A stretch of 64,000 nucleotides of DNA from Nelumbo lutea (taxonomy: Eukaryota; Streptophyta; Magnoliopsida; Proteales; Nelumbonaceae), in contig JAKGHH010000001.1 in assembly GCA_022828595.1 (NCBI GenBank), forward strand, positions 210,255,848-210,319,847, written 5' to 3'. The position numbers were made by a program, and so were the translations under genes. Below, in pieces: positions 47,388 to 60,310 of this stretch (position 1 is its first letter; every line of letters starts with the position of its first letter). The notes under the pieces were generated by a model. The model was not told the origin of the DNA. It searched no databases and saw only the letters and a program-made list of their open reading frames with translations.

Positions 47388-49117
47388 GATGCTTATTTCT
47401 TCTCTTTTGGTTGTTGAAATCTCTTCTCCCCACCCACCAAATTATTCTGTAAAACTTGTCATGTAAGTAGCTTGGCTGAGAAGCTTCTATATAAACCGCA
47501 TAAGTACGTTGCTAGACCACGAATGCCTCCCGACCATCCAGGGAACCAGTCCATTGTTATGTGCGACTTGTTAGATACTAGATTATGAGAAGACTTTTCT
47601 GTATTTATGTAGGCCCAGCTTGAGAAGCAGTTCTCTTGCAATCTGCCAAAAATCCTTTCCCTAGGTAGGCCCGTGCAGAGAACCATTCCCCTTTGTTATT
47701 TTCTTCATCTCTACAACAGCAACTGAAGCATAGCCACATATGCATTCTTTTGTGCAGCCGGCCCTAGATAGTTGAGATAAGGGTTGCTGATTGATTCATT
47801 CATCAGTTGACTTTCAGTGCATTTTTCCTTGCACTGGTTCAGTGATGTTGATTGAATCTGTTTTCTCTTTTTAAGTCTTAACTAAGATAGCCATGGAAAT
47901 CATGGAAATGCATCTACCCAGTTCAAGATTTGCGGCTTCTATCCACGCATCTAATTGCATCGCTCATCCTCTTATCCAGAATCAGTTTATTTCAACGCAT
48001 GGCTCAAGGCATCTCAAGCTGTACTTAACTTACTACAATGCCGCCATCAATTCTTGCCTTCTTTATCAGATAGAATCCATGTTTTTCTGGTCTCTTCTGC
48101 TTCGAAAATGACCAAGACAGTGTCGATACATCCGCCCATCATGCCTTGCACAGATTCAATGATTCAAACAAAAAAGGAAATAACTAAGTAAACAAAACCA
48201 GCCAACAGAAACCAAGGAAACAATCAACTTTCTAACATTAGACCCACTTGAGGGGGTTCAACAAGGCACTCAACCCACTTGGGTGGCACACATATCACAG
48301 ACTAAAGTTGGGACAGTTTTTGGAAAGATGACAAATGAATGGTGATTGGAGAGAGAGAGAGAGATCACCTACAAATTTCCTGTTTGAACCCTGTACATCC
48401 TGCTTGGAAGTTGGTAGGTTTGGTAGTTGGAGCTAGATGTCACTGCCAAACAGCAAGTAAAGAAAAAAAAGCAGATTTGATGTTCTTCACCACATATTCT
48501 CAATCTCTCATTTTCATTTTGTTTCAGAAGGAAACCAAATCAAAACTGCTTCTTACCCAAATGAAATAAATAATAAATTTGTAAAAATAAAAAATCTTGG
48601 GTCTGCATCATAGAAGAGAAAAAAGAAAAGGATCTATACAAAGAATTGGCCATTTCTCCCATAACTACTGCTCTGATGTACAAAGACTACATTAAATCCA
48701 TGTATATAGCACAATTACTTTATTTATTGATGAGAATGCTCGCGTGAACAATGGATTCAGCAACCTTGTACAGTTCAGTGTACGCACCCATCTGGGGAGG
48801 ACATGTCAACTCACTTGATCAATGCACTGTTAGTTGTGAGTCATTTTCTGTGTTGTGACGAGTCAAGCTAATTAAATACCATGATGAAGTCATATTCAGG
48901 TTTTGTTCAAATGTTTCTATATGATATAATACATTTTTCAATGTTCTAATTAGTGGTATTTTCTGAGTTGTGACGAGTCAGTTATCAATGTTTTTACAAG
49001 CATTCCTTGTATAAAACATGCATCAACTTCAATCCATTGTATATAGCCAAAAATAAAAAATAAAATCAGCTATTGTAATCAATAATAGTGATACCTACAT
49101 ATGAAGCTTCTTTAATT
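47388..49117. other. intergenic, nothing recognised
   Basis: Open frames near 47893-48191 are short and match no family I know. A (GA)n run lies near 48350-48362. Confidence 0.45.
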
Positions 49118-49277
49118 TAGTGCCTGTTTGGTAGGGCTTTCACACAGCAGCTTCTGACTTTGCAAGATGGACCCCATACAAGAAAATGACTTTTTCGGTA
49201 GAGCTGGTTTTAATAACTTCTTCAAAGCGGTTCATTAAAAGCAATTCAATCAAAGCTGAAGCCCTAAAGAGCCCTTA
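49118..49277. mobile_element. MITE-like repeat (GTTTGGTAGGGCTT), about 160 bp
   Basis: The left end TAGTGCCTGTTTGGTAGGGC and the right end GAAGCCCTAAAGAGCCCTTA are partly inverted. It is the same family as 54169-54343. The flanks show no target duplication, so the edges are approximate. Confidence 0.5.
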
Positions 49278-51202
49278 CTGGCTTCTTCAAAAGCAGTTCA
49301 ACCAAAACTTAAACGGTTAAACCCTTTCAAATGAGTGCATGCAAAATTGCAAGACATGTGCCCTTTTTCCGGAGATATCCTCAATAAACGGTTGCAAGTG
49401 ATTGTGAGGACAATATGAACACAATCTTGTGAGACTAAATCCGATCTCGATAATTTAACTGATTAGACATTTTTTTTCTATGTATGAACTTGACACCTGG
49501 TGGTCGAGGGGAAGCCTAGATGGATCCATGAATATTGCAGGTTTCAGTTCAACAACCCCCTGTCATATATCAAAGAATCATTAAATTCATCCTTCTCTTA
49601 TATGAAGTATTAATAGAAAAGTTAAGGCTATTGTGATGGGCCAAGTGCCATACTGGTAAGATATGGAGCATGGACAAGGACAATGAACCATATTTTCATT
49701 CTAAACCAAAGGGTCCCTCATCAGATGAACATGCAGCTTAAATATACCATACCAGTCTTTGGTATCGGGAGGTATGGGCCCATACTTCCTCTCTCCTATA
49801 TTCTTCTGAATTTTTCTCCTCTTCTTACTTTATGAAGTGACTCCCATTAAACAAAAACACTGAACACTTTAATTTACACTATAGCATGCATGGCTTTGAT
49901 ATGTCCAATTATAGCTAATATGTTTTCTCTTCTTCCTTTCCTTCCTTTCTTCTTTTTTTAATCCATCATATCATATGACAGGTTAGAATCAGATAGGTCA
50001 TTTATGCAAAGACCAAAGCTCTTATCACGATAATTCATAATATTTTTGTGGATGGCTGTGATTGAATGAATTGTGAATCATAATGACTTAGATGATTTGA
50101 GGAACTTATACGCGTAAAGTTTTTTATTTGATGGATACTTCTATGTTTGCAGTCCAATTTCATTTGCATTAGTACAAAGGCATGGAGTATAAATGAAAAA
50201 ACTGCAAATTCTGATTTGACTTTGCTTCAGATTTTATTTTATTTTGTTCTACACTGCAAACAAACAAAACAAAGAAAAACCTAACTCACTTGCACTCCCA
50301 TATTTTTGCACCAGTGCATATAAATTACACTGCAAACAAACTAGCAAACAAGACCTTAGGGGCAACTCTCAGCCTAACAGCCCCTTGCCATCTGGCAATA
50401 AAGGGTGTTTTCTTTTTTTTTTTTTTGTGAAACAAATAATAATTGTAAAAAAATGAAATATGATAGATCAGTTGACCCCCTTCAAAGAGAGCTCTTGTAT
50501 AATTTCCACATGTCTATACATTTCCCTAGCCGGCATAACACGAGGATCTTGATGGTCTACTTGTTTATTGCTAGATGCATCATCCTTTCTTTATGATAGA
50601 AGTTCAAACCTGCAACAACCTCGCACTCGGGCCCCCGAGAAAAAAGTTTATGGTTGGGCCCCTTTTTTCATTCTTCAAAGCCCTATAATAAGTAGCCTAG
50701 ATCAGAGGAACTATAAATGACAAATAGATCTTCCATGTGACAAGATGGTTGGGAGTTGGGACCCAAACGGACCCCCATTTGTTTCCCTTTGCCAACTGCT
50801 CCTTTTGGAGTGGGTTTCAGTAAAGTGGCCCTTTCAGCTGCTTTAGAACTGAAAAAACTTAAATTTCCGAATGGCTAATGCCAATTGGGGGAAGTTACAA
50901 TGCAAGATGGAGAAGTTGGTTATGAGGATCACTATTTAATGGATGTTATGGATATGATATATGCAGAGATAAAAGAATATTCATTCATTTAATCAAGATG
51001 GTTTCTTTAATATGGATGTTTGGTTTTAATCAAGATTAATTGGTAAAATCTTAGTAGAACTGAAGCTCAAACCTGGGATCAAATCTCTGCTTTCATGATT
51101 TTAATTAATGACTGACCAATGAACCACTAGTAACTTACCATTGTTTGGGAAAAGAAAAGAGAAACGTCCTTTCATTTAGAATACCTTCATTTCTAGAAAA
51201 CT
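49278..51202. other. intergenic, nothing recognised
   Basis: 49340-49460 contains half of the repeat found at 51203-51377 ('ggttgcaagtgattgtgagg', 'actaaatccgatctc'). No gene is seen. Confidence 0.45.
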
Positions 51203-51377
51203 GAACTCGGATTCAGTCCCCACAAAAGGGTCACAGTCACTTGCAACCGTGTACTGGAAATATCTTGATACTTGTATATTTTTATTCAGGGAGAGATATT
51301 TCCAATGCATAGTTGCAAGTGGCGGTGAGTACGATGTGAGCACCGTCTTGTAAATTGTAAGGACTGAATCCGATTTC
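51203..51377. mobile_element. probable MITE (GAAMTCGGATTCAGTCC ends), about 175 bp
   Basis: The left end GAACTCGGATTCAGTCC and the right end GGACTGAATCCGATTTC are inverted with one mismatch. An inner inverted pair (GGAAATATC and GATATTTCC) extends the fold-back. The target duplication is unclear because a poly-A run adjoins the right edge. Confidence 0.65.
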
Positions 51378-52930
51378 TCAAAAAAAAAAAAAAAAAAAAG
51401 AAAATTGCAATCCCTTTCAAAGATTCACATTTGTTTAATTAAACTTTTAATCAAGATGAGTTGTACAATTAATGAAAATTTCAAGAACTGGTAGCAATGT
51501 ATTTTTATTTACTGAATCGTGTTGAAGGAGCTATTGGAATTAACTTCACTAGAAAGTCAATTTATTAGCATAATTAAAATGTATCCCGGCTTTTTGGGTT
51601 TTTCAACGAACATGACTTCTAAATTATCCACATTGGGCCCACCTTGTAAAGCCAGAAACCACCATGTGAAAGCCCTCCCAAATGGGCACTTAATAGAATC
51701 ATCTACCGCCAATGACCCAGTAGTTGAGATGGTCACTGAACAATACTCCACAAAAGGAGGTGGGGATCAAAGTCATGAAACTTCATGCTCACCGCGGTAT
51801 GACCAATAGGTGTCACATGCCCACGCAGAGATATGGACAATGCAAGAAAAAGCATACGTTGAAGTAGCAAGAAATGAATTAAAGACATTGAATTCAATTT
51901 TGCTCATTTCAAAGATGAGGAAAAATGCCTCTTTCCTCATTGGTGTTTGATACAATGGTGTTGCGTTGCCATTATGTCTTTGGTCGATCAATACAAATTT
52001 GTGAGAAAGTGATTAATCTACCTGAAATGTTTTGAAAACATTGATTTTCCTGTAAAAATGACATATATATATATATATCACAAATTTGTATTAATCAACC
52101 TAAAATATAATAACAACACAATACCACTGTACCAAACACCCCCTATATTGATAAATCTTTATAACATATACAACATGTGGCTATTTAATCCACCACCCAC
52201 CATGAAAGGAGCATTCCCACCTTATTATCAGAGCTGCAACTACACCTATGAAGGTACTGATCAGCTGGCTTGAATAAGCTCAGGACCGATCTGTTCTATC
52301 CAACTTGTAGCTTGAGTAGTCACAAAATGCCTTGATTCCTTCATATTTCCCAACATATCAGAGCTGAGAACAGGAAACATACCTTTCCATGAAATAAAAG
52401 CCGGTTCTTGTCTTTAGCTCAATTTGCCAATTTCACCATTGAAACCACCAACATTTTCCTCATCACACATAGTACTTCATAGGTAAGAGCATCAACTTCA
52501 ATGTTAAGGCGCTATCCCCATTAAAATTTCTCACTTTTTTCTGGACCCATTAAAAATATTTCTTGATCCAATGCCATCAAACGTTCACCAATCACCAGTC
52601 AAGTGGCTTTGTGTCTAGGGTCGATCCCCACCATTAAATAGAAAGTAGACCAATCAAGAAATGGGCACCATATAAGATCCATTTATTTGGTCTGCACATT
52701 TCTTCAATCGAATGGAAGAAGTTATTACCATGTTCACTTTTGTTTCTGGAAATTTCATGGGCCAATAAAGATGTATGGTGAATCATGGGGTAGGGGTGCA
52801 ACTGAGCCGAGCCGAGCCAAGCTGAGCCGAGCCAAACTTTGACATGTCTTGGTTCGGTTTGACTAATATATTATTAAGTTTCAGTTTGAGCTTGAGTTCG
52901 GTTTGAAATTTTGAAAATAAATATTTGTAT

Positions 52931-52962
<32 letters not shown>

Positions 52963-54168
52963 ATTTTTTATAATATATATTATAAAATATTTTTTTGTTT
53001 ATAATATATACATATTAATGTATGTATGTATGTGTTAATCACAACTTTTCAAAATGTCCAAAACTCACTATGTCATAAGTTTTTATTTTCCAAACTCACC
53101 TTTCGTTAGTGCACCATTAATGCTTCTTAATAGAGGTGTCCATGTCAGCATAAATAACAATTTTCATGACCAAATTACCCTTGAATGGTGAGTGAGAGGA
53201 AAAATGGTATTTTTCAGTTTTTAATTTTCTTGTTTCTTTTCTTGCATTTTTAGTGTTTTGTTATAATTTTCAATGTTTTTTATAATTTTAGTTTTTTTTA
53301 CCTTTTCTATTTTCTACAATCTATAAATTTTCCTGTATTTTTTGTTATTTATTTGTAATTTCTGTGTTTTCTATAATTTTTGGTGTCTTTTCTACAATTT
53401 TTATTTTCTGAATTTATTTTTCAATTTCTATAGTTTCTATAATTTGAAAATAATTTTTTATTTTGTTTTCAATTTCTATAATTTTTTATATTTTTTGTAA
53501 TTTCTATGTTTTTATGTATTTTATATTTAAAAATATTTTTTGAACTTTTTCCTTTTTTTTCATGTCTAAATATTAAAATGGAAATATATTAACACCCGTT
53601 AATTTATATTGTATATATTTTATATTTTTCTATGAAGGTTAAAATGGTAATATATTAACACCCGTTTATCTGTTCAATGTCAACTTAGTGACATTGTGAG
53701 TTTTAGACATTTTGAGAAGTTGTGGTGAGTTTAAGAAAATGCTGAAAAATCATGGTGACTTTTAGACAATTTCCCTTTTCTTATCCTTTAGAAATAACTA
53801 CGATTTCTTCTTCTTTTTGTGAGTACTAGTATGATTATGGATTACAAAACTTGTATAACTTTGGTGTCTGACTTTTGGTCCCAGTGGTCCTGCCCAGACC
53901 CATACTAGGGCTGGAGTAGGAGAGCCCAACATAGACTTTGGCCTAGCCCAAATCGAGCCTGTCCCGGCCCAACAAATTGCCAACCGCCCATCCCCCTGTC
54001 GCCAAGGCCCAAACCAAAAATTATGGGTTCTATCATCTATGGAGCAATGAAGGCCGGCCTTTCTACTCTGTATTATTAGAATAAAAAGTTAAGAAACAAG
54101 CTTCTTTATGGCATAAACCCATGGAATCTTCAAAGCAAGTAGGGTGAAGGCATTCTTTCAGAGCATAC
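51378..54168. other. intergenic, repeat debris
   Basis: No gene is recognised. A single MITE-like end TAGGGGTGCAACTGAGCCGA sits at about 52792 with 'gagccgagcc' repeats and no paired end. A (TA)n(TG)n microsatellite lies at about 52930-52962. 53205-53580 is T-rich with repeated 'ttttctataattt' phrases. Confidence 0.45.
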
Positions 54169-54343
54169 TTGTGCCCATTTGGGAGGGCTTTCATGCAGCG
54201 ACTTCTGGTATTGTAAGGTAAGCCCTAAATGGAAATCAGTGAAAAAACCGGAAACAAAAAATATATTTATATGAGCTGAGAAATTGATAGTAGCCTTTCC
54301 AATCAATTCAGTTAACACTGAAGCCCTCCCAAACGGGCCCTAA
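54169..54343. mobile_element. MITE (GGGCCCGTTTGGGAGGGCTT family), 175 bp
   Basis: The left end TTGTGCCCATTTGGGAGGGC and the right end GCCCTCCCAAACGGGCCCTAA are inverted repeats. The flanks GAGCATAC (54161-54168) and GAGTATCC (54344-54351) match at 6 of 8 positions. Confidence 0.7.
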
Positions 54344-54351
54344 GAGTATCC

Positions 54352-55427
54352 ACTGGAATCTAGAAATGTGAATATTGGCTACGAGAACATGCAATTCAAC
54401 GTACACACGACTAAAGAACTATAAGTTCTCTTATGCTTTAGAAGGTAAGCATTGGCTCTTCTTTTGAGCCATGGTGGAGCAGAAGGAAGAATAGCTACAT
54501 CCAAAGAGAAAGATTTGGAGCCAGAGAGCAAATGGAGCTACATCAAAAAAGAAAATATTGAAGTATGTATAGCTTTCTTATCATGGTGCTAATTATGGGT
54601 GAAAATCTTTTCTCTAGTTATCTGTCTGCCGTGATGATCCACCCCAGTTTCTTAGGCTAATTTGGTTAAAATTCTGTTTCAAATAATCACTCTTTGAAGA
54701 ATAATCTCTGAGCCTAGAAAAAAGAATTAGTTCCAACAATCTTCACAAATCCAAAACTTAAAAAGTGATTCTTAAAATCACAAAATTCATCAGCATGCCA
54801 AAAGGCAGCCTTAATTCTTCTTTTTCTTTTTTCTTAAACAGTGTCTACTGATAAGATATTATATATACACACATTACAGCTGCATGTAAAGAGTTAGTGA
54901 GATTTTCAGGAATTCAGTTCGAGTGGTGTGTTTATTCGTGATAGGTTGCCCAGCCTGCTGTGTAGGATTGTCTCCAGCCCATCCGGTCCCAGATTTTCCA
55001 TTCAATTGGTTTATGCATGAATTTCATTATGGAAAATTCTAATAAAGAGTTCTGCAACTCAAGGAAACTTCAACCTCCAGACATGATGGAATTAAACGGC
55101 CTATATCAGCAAGACCAATTTATGGGTTGGGCCAAAGTTTGCATTACAAATGGGTATGTCTTTAGTAACTATGATGCCAGAAAACATGACATTGGAAAGG
55201 TTTTGACTAATCAAAACCCCTTGTGAATTTTGATGAAAACCCATTGTTGATTGATTCGTTATAAATTTTTTATCATTATCATGTCTTTCTGACATCATAA
55301 TCGAACCAATTTTTTGAATTTAATATTTTTTTAAATAGCCTTAGGCTCAATCCATTCAACCAAAAAACAGGAAATATTATAACAGAAGATCCACAGCAAT
55401 TAGAACAGCCCACCCAGCATTGAGAAA
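54352..55427. other. intergenic, nothing recognised
   Basis: No gene or clear repeat is seen. Confidence 0.4.
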
Positions 55428-55639
55428 AGTTAACAAGCAAAAAACATTGAGCCAAAGTGTGGGCAACAATGTCATCATCCCTGTTTATATGAGAATTCTC
55501 ATTGACAAGCTAGGATTCCATCAATTGGAGGAAGGCCCTGCACTCGTCAACCATTTGAAGAATGTGCCAAGGAGGAGAGTAAGAGTTCTCCAACAGGGCA
55601 TTCACTAGTTCCAACGAATCTCTTTCAATGAGGAAGAGG
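55428..55639 (-). pseudogene. fragment of LINE-type RNase H (RVT_3) domain
   Basis: On - one frame reads ERDSLELVNALLENS, PPWHILQMVDECRAFLQLM, one TAG stop, then SHINRDDDIVAHTLAQC. This is the C-terminal half of the plant RNase H-like domain (RVT_3, PF13456): ESDS-type motif, W-x-I, and the HxxREGN-xxAH-LA ending. Such domains end many plant LINE retrotransposons and also stand alone in host genes. No reverse transcriptase is found nearby, so it is a relic of about 70 codons. Confidence 0.65.
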
Positions 55640-55688
55640 TTTGATTAATCAGACTCGCAATGAGACCACTCTCACAATTCTATATAAT

Positions 55689-56152
55689 CAAGGTTCAAAA
55701 TTTCGCAAACGTATCAAAATGTATCCAACATACTGTATTTCTTCCTGTTATACTCTAATATGATAAATGTTTAATATTTCAGTTTTTGTTATTTTCAAGA
55801 GGGTAGGCCACTGCCATGCTAAGACTGACCCCTGTAAAATTTTGAAAATAAAGAAACTGAAAAGTATGGAGCAAGTTATCGAAATGCATACATGTCTCCA
55901 TATTTTAAACCTTGTGTACAACCACTCCAAACATCAGTGTCGTTATTAAACAAGGACAACATAGGATCTTGTATAGGTTTTCCTACTTTCCTTTCCTTTT
56001 CCTACCTTTTCCTCCACACCAAATATAGCCTAAGTGGACCGATCGCTTAACAGGAACATGTCTGCGAGAAAACAACTTAAAAATATATGGATGTATTCAC
56101 GAATCTCCATGACCTTAAATATGGATGTATTGTATTAATGTTTTGATCCTTG
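55689..56152. repeat. possible MITE of the CAAGGTTCAAAAT family
   Basis: The left end CAAGGTTCAAAATTTCGC and the right end TTTTGATCCTTG are inverted and match the family ends at 61001-61227. The flanks do not form a target duplication, so this could be chance or a composite. Confidence 0.35.
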
Positions 56153-56925
56153 ATCCAACCATAAAAACACAAGGCAGGATATATATACCAATCCGGATTT
56201 CTTACCCACAACTCTCTATCCACACTCTACCCGCCTCGAATTGCAGCCACACATCCCCATCTTGTATTGGGAGATCCGTGGGTAGGGCTAAGGCGTGGCT
56301 AGAGAAAGTGAGTAGGAAATCTTGTCACAAGATATACTTGAATCCTGTTTCTTTCTTTAATTATGTCCTTGACACAGTTGAGTTTTTCTGCAGTTGGTTT
56401 GGAATTTTGGTTGGGGTTTGATAAAACATGCTTAGGCTGCATTTAGCATTCATTATTTTAAGGATTTATTTTCTTTTTATAGTTAAAAATTCAGTGTTTA
56501 TATAAACATTTTAACATAAAAAAAAATAAATAAATAAAGTCCTTCAAATGCCTTAGAATCCACATTGCCTAAGAGAAGCATCTGAATAGATTCCGTCAAT
56601 CCCAAGGTTAGATATCCTAAACCAACAACGGTTAATTATTTAGGAGGTCAATCCATTGTATTCAGCATTGGAGTGAGGAGAAAGAAAACCTTATCTCAAA
56701 GACCTCCACGTGCTGTTGGAATGGCTGAAATAGACAAGTTAAGCAACATACATAGTTCACAACTAGGTCAACCTACGGGTCTCAGTGGTTTGTTTGAGAC
56801 AAAGTGGTTTAAGTCGAAACACATTCAGAAAATTGTTTAGATGATAGGTTAACCAATTCATCAACCACAAGTTGAAAACATTGATACGAATCATAAGATT
56901 TTAAGTCAAGTCTTTAAGCTGAAAG
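56153..56925. other. intergenic, nothing recognised
   Basis: No gene is seen. The frame at 56125-56421 has no recognisable motif. Confidence 0.4.
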
Positions 56926-57265
56926 TAGGACTGTCAATGGACCGGATATTGGTCCACCAGCTAAACCCAGTCCAATATGGGTCCATTACAAATTGATCAG
57001 GTCTAATCCAATTTAATGAATACTTTGAACCATATTGGACTGGTCTAAATCAATGCATGGACCATCCAATCTATTCAAATTGGTTTTAACTTAGATTGAA
57101 TCCAATCTAAACCTGGTCCATTTTGACACTCATTCTCTTATAGGTCAACCATCTAAGTTGGGACTAATCTAATTCAATATGTCTTATTGGTCAGTCCAAC
57201 ATAACCATTCAAAATGATTTTGATTCAGATGCGTTCAAGTCCAACCCAATCCACTGACACTCCTA
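56926..57265. mobile_element. hAT-like MITE (TAGGRSTGTCAAT family), 340 bp
   Basis: It begins TAGGACTGTCAATGGACC and ends CAATCCACTGACACTCCTA. GCTGAAAG (56918-56925) and GCGGAAAG (57266-57273) are an 8-bp duplication with one mismatch. The interior repeats the 'ggtccaat' theme seen at 302-674. Confidence 0.85.
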
Positions 57266-57273
57266 GCGGAAAG

Positions 57274-59410
57274 TAAATAAATCCACTAATACACCATTTT
57301 TTGACTATATATTTTTATTACATGAATTTTAAAAATAACTACTGCGGATATGTTCTTTTATATATAATAATGCTAAATTGAATTAATCCCAATCCTTGAG
57401 TCTAAAAATTAAGAACAATTGGCAAAACAACCTGAAGCTTCTAAGTTTCTGCTTGGATTAGGATTGATTACAAATCGACCTAACCCAGCCCGATTTTCAC
57501 CACCTATTATTTGAAATTGCCACATGCACCATACATACACATGCAGTTACTGCTCTATTTAATTATGAAAAAACAGGTACAACATTATATGGTTTCTGCA
57601 CCCAACAAAAACAGTAAATACAGTGATTTCATTTAATACTCAAAATCATTATTCAATATCATAGATTTGAGTTTGGGATCTGCTACCCACACATCTTCCA
57701 ACATGATATACACCCACACATATCAAGTAAGACCTAATCTTCTTAAATGGCATGGTACAAAACATTTTTGAAATGTGATACTGCAGATCATGTTGGATGC
57801 ATCTAAGTCTTCACACATGTTAATTCATTAATTAGTACCAAATTTTCACCAATGGCCCTTTAAAATGCATGGCCTCTATAACAGTCTCAAATAAATTTTA
57901 AAATTAATTATCAAATTCTATGGATCAACATGTTATAGGGCCAATTTCTGTTGGTAACGTTTATTCACCTTTATTTGGTTGTAGTAGTTTTTTATATTTT
58001 CCTTCATCCAGTTCTATATTTTGTTTTCTTAAGAAATTATTTATGGACTTTTCTGATTAATCTTTTTGGCATTTTTTGTATCAATTTCTTAATTAAAGGA
58101 AATATAATACCTATGGGTGGTTCAAAAAAAAATGTATATATATATATATATATATATATGGCCAAACTCCTGGCTTAGTAACCAAGTCCTGATTACCCAC
58201 ATGTTCAGCCCCTCCAGTCAACGCCCAAGTGTTTGAAATTAAAATATGGCAGAATGGGAGAGCTTACCTTGCATACCACATGGTTTTGGAAATGAAATTT
58301 ACTCTAAAAAGCATCAATTAATTGCAATATGGATGACCTAGTTTGATTTTTGAACAATCTGATTCATGATAGTCGTATGAATTAATGTTTGGAAGCTTCA
58401 TGGACCATGTGATAAAGTAGTCTGTTGTTTTTTGTTGTAGATGATGATCCCTTATTGCTCTCAGATTTCAGAATTAATTAAAGTTCTAAGTGTTAGTGGC
58501 ATGATAGTGAGATTCCAACATGGATAAAAATGTTGTGTTTTCAGGAGGTTCAGAAATAGAATATCATTCTGATTCATGCATATGTAAATTTGGTTTAATT
58601 TTGCATTGATAAATTTATTTTCTTGTTAAGCGATTTTTAATTATAGTGAATGCAAACACGAATCCCGATATTGAAATATTACCCTTTTAGCATTCATCAA
58701 CTTTTCAATACAAAGTTTACACCCTTCTTTGCATTATATGTCTTAAAATACTAAAGCCCTAAATTGGCACTTTCAATACATAAATGCATTCTTACCAAAT
58801 ACCATCAAAACTGAACCAATTATATGCATTGAACAGGCGTTTGCACTCTTCGTCTCTTCCCAAAGGGAGCTGGTATCTTCTCCCAACAACGCTGTAAGCT
58901 ATGCTGTTTTGTTGCCAACCAGCGTTGAATGTGAAGCCTTCCCAATATGCAACCGCATCGTTAATGGAAATAGCAATCTAATTCGAATCCTAATTCCAGT
59001 GGTCTCTATAATTTTGGTCAGGGATTAATATGGGAAAGGCACCAATACTAATGAGGGAAAAATGTCTAATTTGAGAAGCTATTCTGATGCTCTCGTTTAC
59101 TCCTATAGACCACAGGAAAGGCTCAAGAGAGGAAATCAAAAAGATCATAACTAATTACTGGCCTCCGCAAGTCTCAGAAAGTCAGAAGAAAGTTTGTGTG
59201 TGTGAGTGAGAGAGAGAGGGGATGATCAAAACCAACCAATTCAAGTTGTAATTCTGTAAACACAGCGTCCTGCAACTGAAAACCCATATTGTACATTCCA
59301 AATATTTTATGATTTCTTCTCTCTGTCGCATGAGAGGGAAATGAAAGTTTAGACTTAGAGAGATGGGTTGAACAAATCAGAAAAAAAAAAAAAATGTAGT
59401 TTCCTATGGG
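57274..59410. other. intergenic, 3' side of the DUF868 gene
   Basis: AT-rich, with an (AT)n run at about 58136-58159. The 3' UTR of the DUF868 gene should lie just below 59411, but its polyadenylation site is not obvious. Confidence 0.45.
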
Positions 59411-60310
59411 CTAGCTCTTACAGGCACAAATCAACAATGAAAACTCAGCTCTATCTGGGTCCTTCTGCACCATCTTCTCCTCCAACCACAACCGGCTATC
59501 CAACCCACTTCTCGTCCTAAACATGAATACAGCGTACCCAGAGTCTGGATTGAAGAACCAGTCATGAACATCCCACATCACATCAACCAGCAGCCCATCA
59601 ACAAAGAGGATCTGGTTACCCCTAAAATTCCATTGCAACATCTTAACACGGATTACCTTCTTCCTATCCATACAAACTGATAGCACTGGATGCTTCAAGC
59701 CTTCATCTTCTCCACAGAGCTTTATCAGAATGCTGTGAATTGTGCCTGTTTCGCAGAACTGAGCCTTGGTCAAATACAGTGGGTTGCCTGAGAAGTGTTC
59801 TCTTCGGGAGACTAGAGAAAATTGGGCAATCGGGTCACCAGTCCTGAACTTCTTGGCGACCATTTCTGCTCCCATGTCTCCAAGAACTAGACCAAGCTCC
59901 GAGTCAGCCACGACAACCAGATAGAACCACTCGACTGGTTCAGGCCCTGATTCGTACCTAGCTGTGGAGAGATCCCAGAAGACTTCAATCTTAGAGTCAC
60001 CGGATTCCAACGTCCGGCGGCCTTTCTTCTTCCTGAATAACCGAGAATTGGTGTTGACTTTGAAGGTGGAGGATGGGTCGTCGCCGATATTGATGCTGAG
60101 ACCTTGACTATTGAGGTTCTTGCACCAGGTGACTGTGATCATGAGGTGCTTCTGAGTGGAGAGCTTTATTCTGTAGACACAAGTAACTGCGTTCTGGGTG
60201 GAAGGGATCAGTGATGATGGTGGGCGACAACCTTGCATTGAAGAGGCTACACAAGAGGAGTCATTTACTCTTAGGGCGTACTCGCCCACACAAGAAGCTA
60301 TATCTCTCAT
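59411..60310 (-). CDS. DUF868 family protein
   Basis: A single uninterrupted frame of 299 codons. The frame is open 19 codons further upstream, to 60367, but I start at the internal Met of MRDIASCVGEYALRV because family members begin in just this way. The conserved DUF868 (PF05910) blocks appear in order: VTCVYRIKLSTQKHLMITVT, the basic FRKKKGRRTLESG, EVFWDLSTARYESGPEPVEW, ADSELGLVLGDM, then SVCMDRKKVIRVKMLQWNFR, WDVHDWFF and SRLWLEEK. Length is normal for the family and it appears intact and intronless, as is usual. These proteins are plant-specific and of unknown biochemical function. No signal peptide or membrane segment is seen after the chosen start. Confidence 0.92.
   Translation of the reverse strand: MRDIASCVGEYALRVNDSSCVASSMQGCRPPSSLIPSTQNAVTCVYRIKLSTQKHLMITVTWCKNLNSQGLSINIGDDPSSTFKVNTNSRLFRKKKGRRTLESGDSKIEVFWDLSTARYESGPEPVEWFYLVVVADSELGLVLGDMGAEMVAKKFRTGDPIAQFSLVSRREHFSGNPLYLTKAQFCETGTIHSILIKLCGEDEGLKHPVLSVCMDRKKVIRVKMLQWNFRGNQILFVDGLLVDVMWDVHDWFFNPDSGYAVFMFRTRSGLDSRLWLEEKMVQKDPDRAEFSLLICACKS

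Noticed and set aside
47893..48191. Overlapping 72- and 78-codon frames as a small host gene
   Set aside because: No motif, no splice-linked exons and no promoter signal; two overlapping frames in the same stretch suggest chance.
51519..51809. 96-codon frame as a possible gene
   Set aside because: No recognisable family or neighbouring exons, and a competing frame on the other strand.
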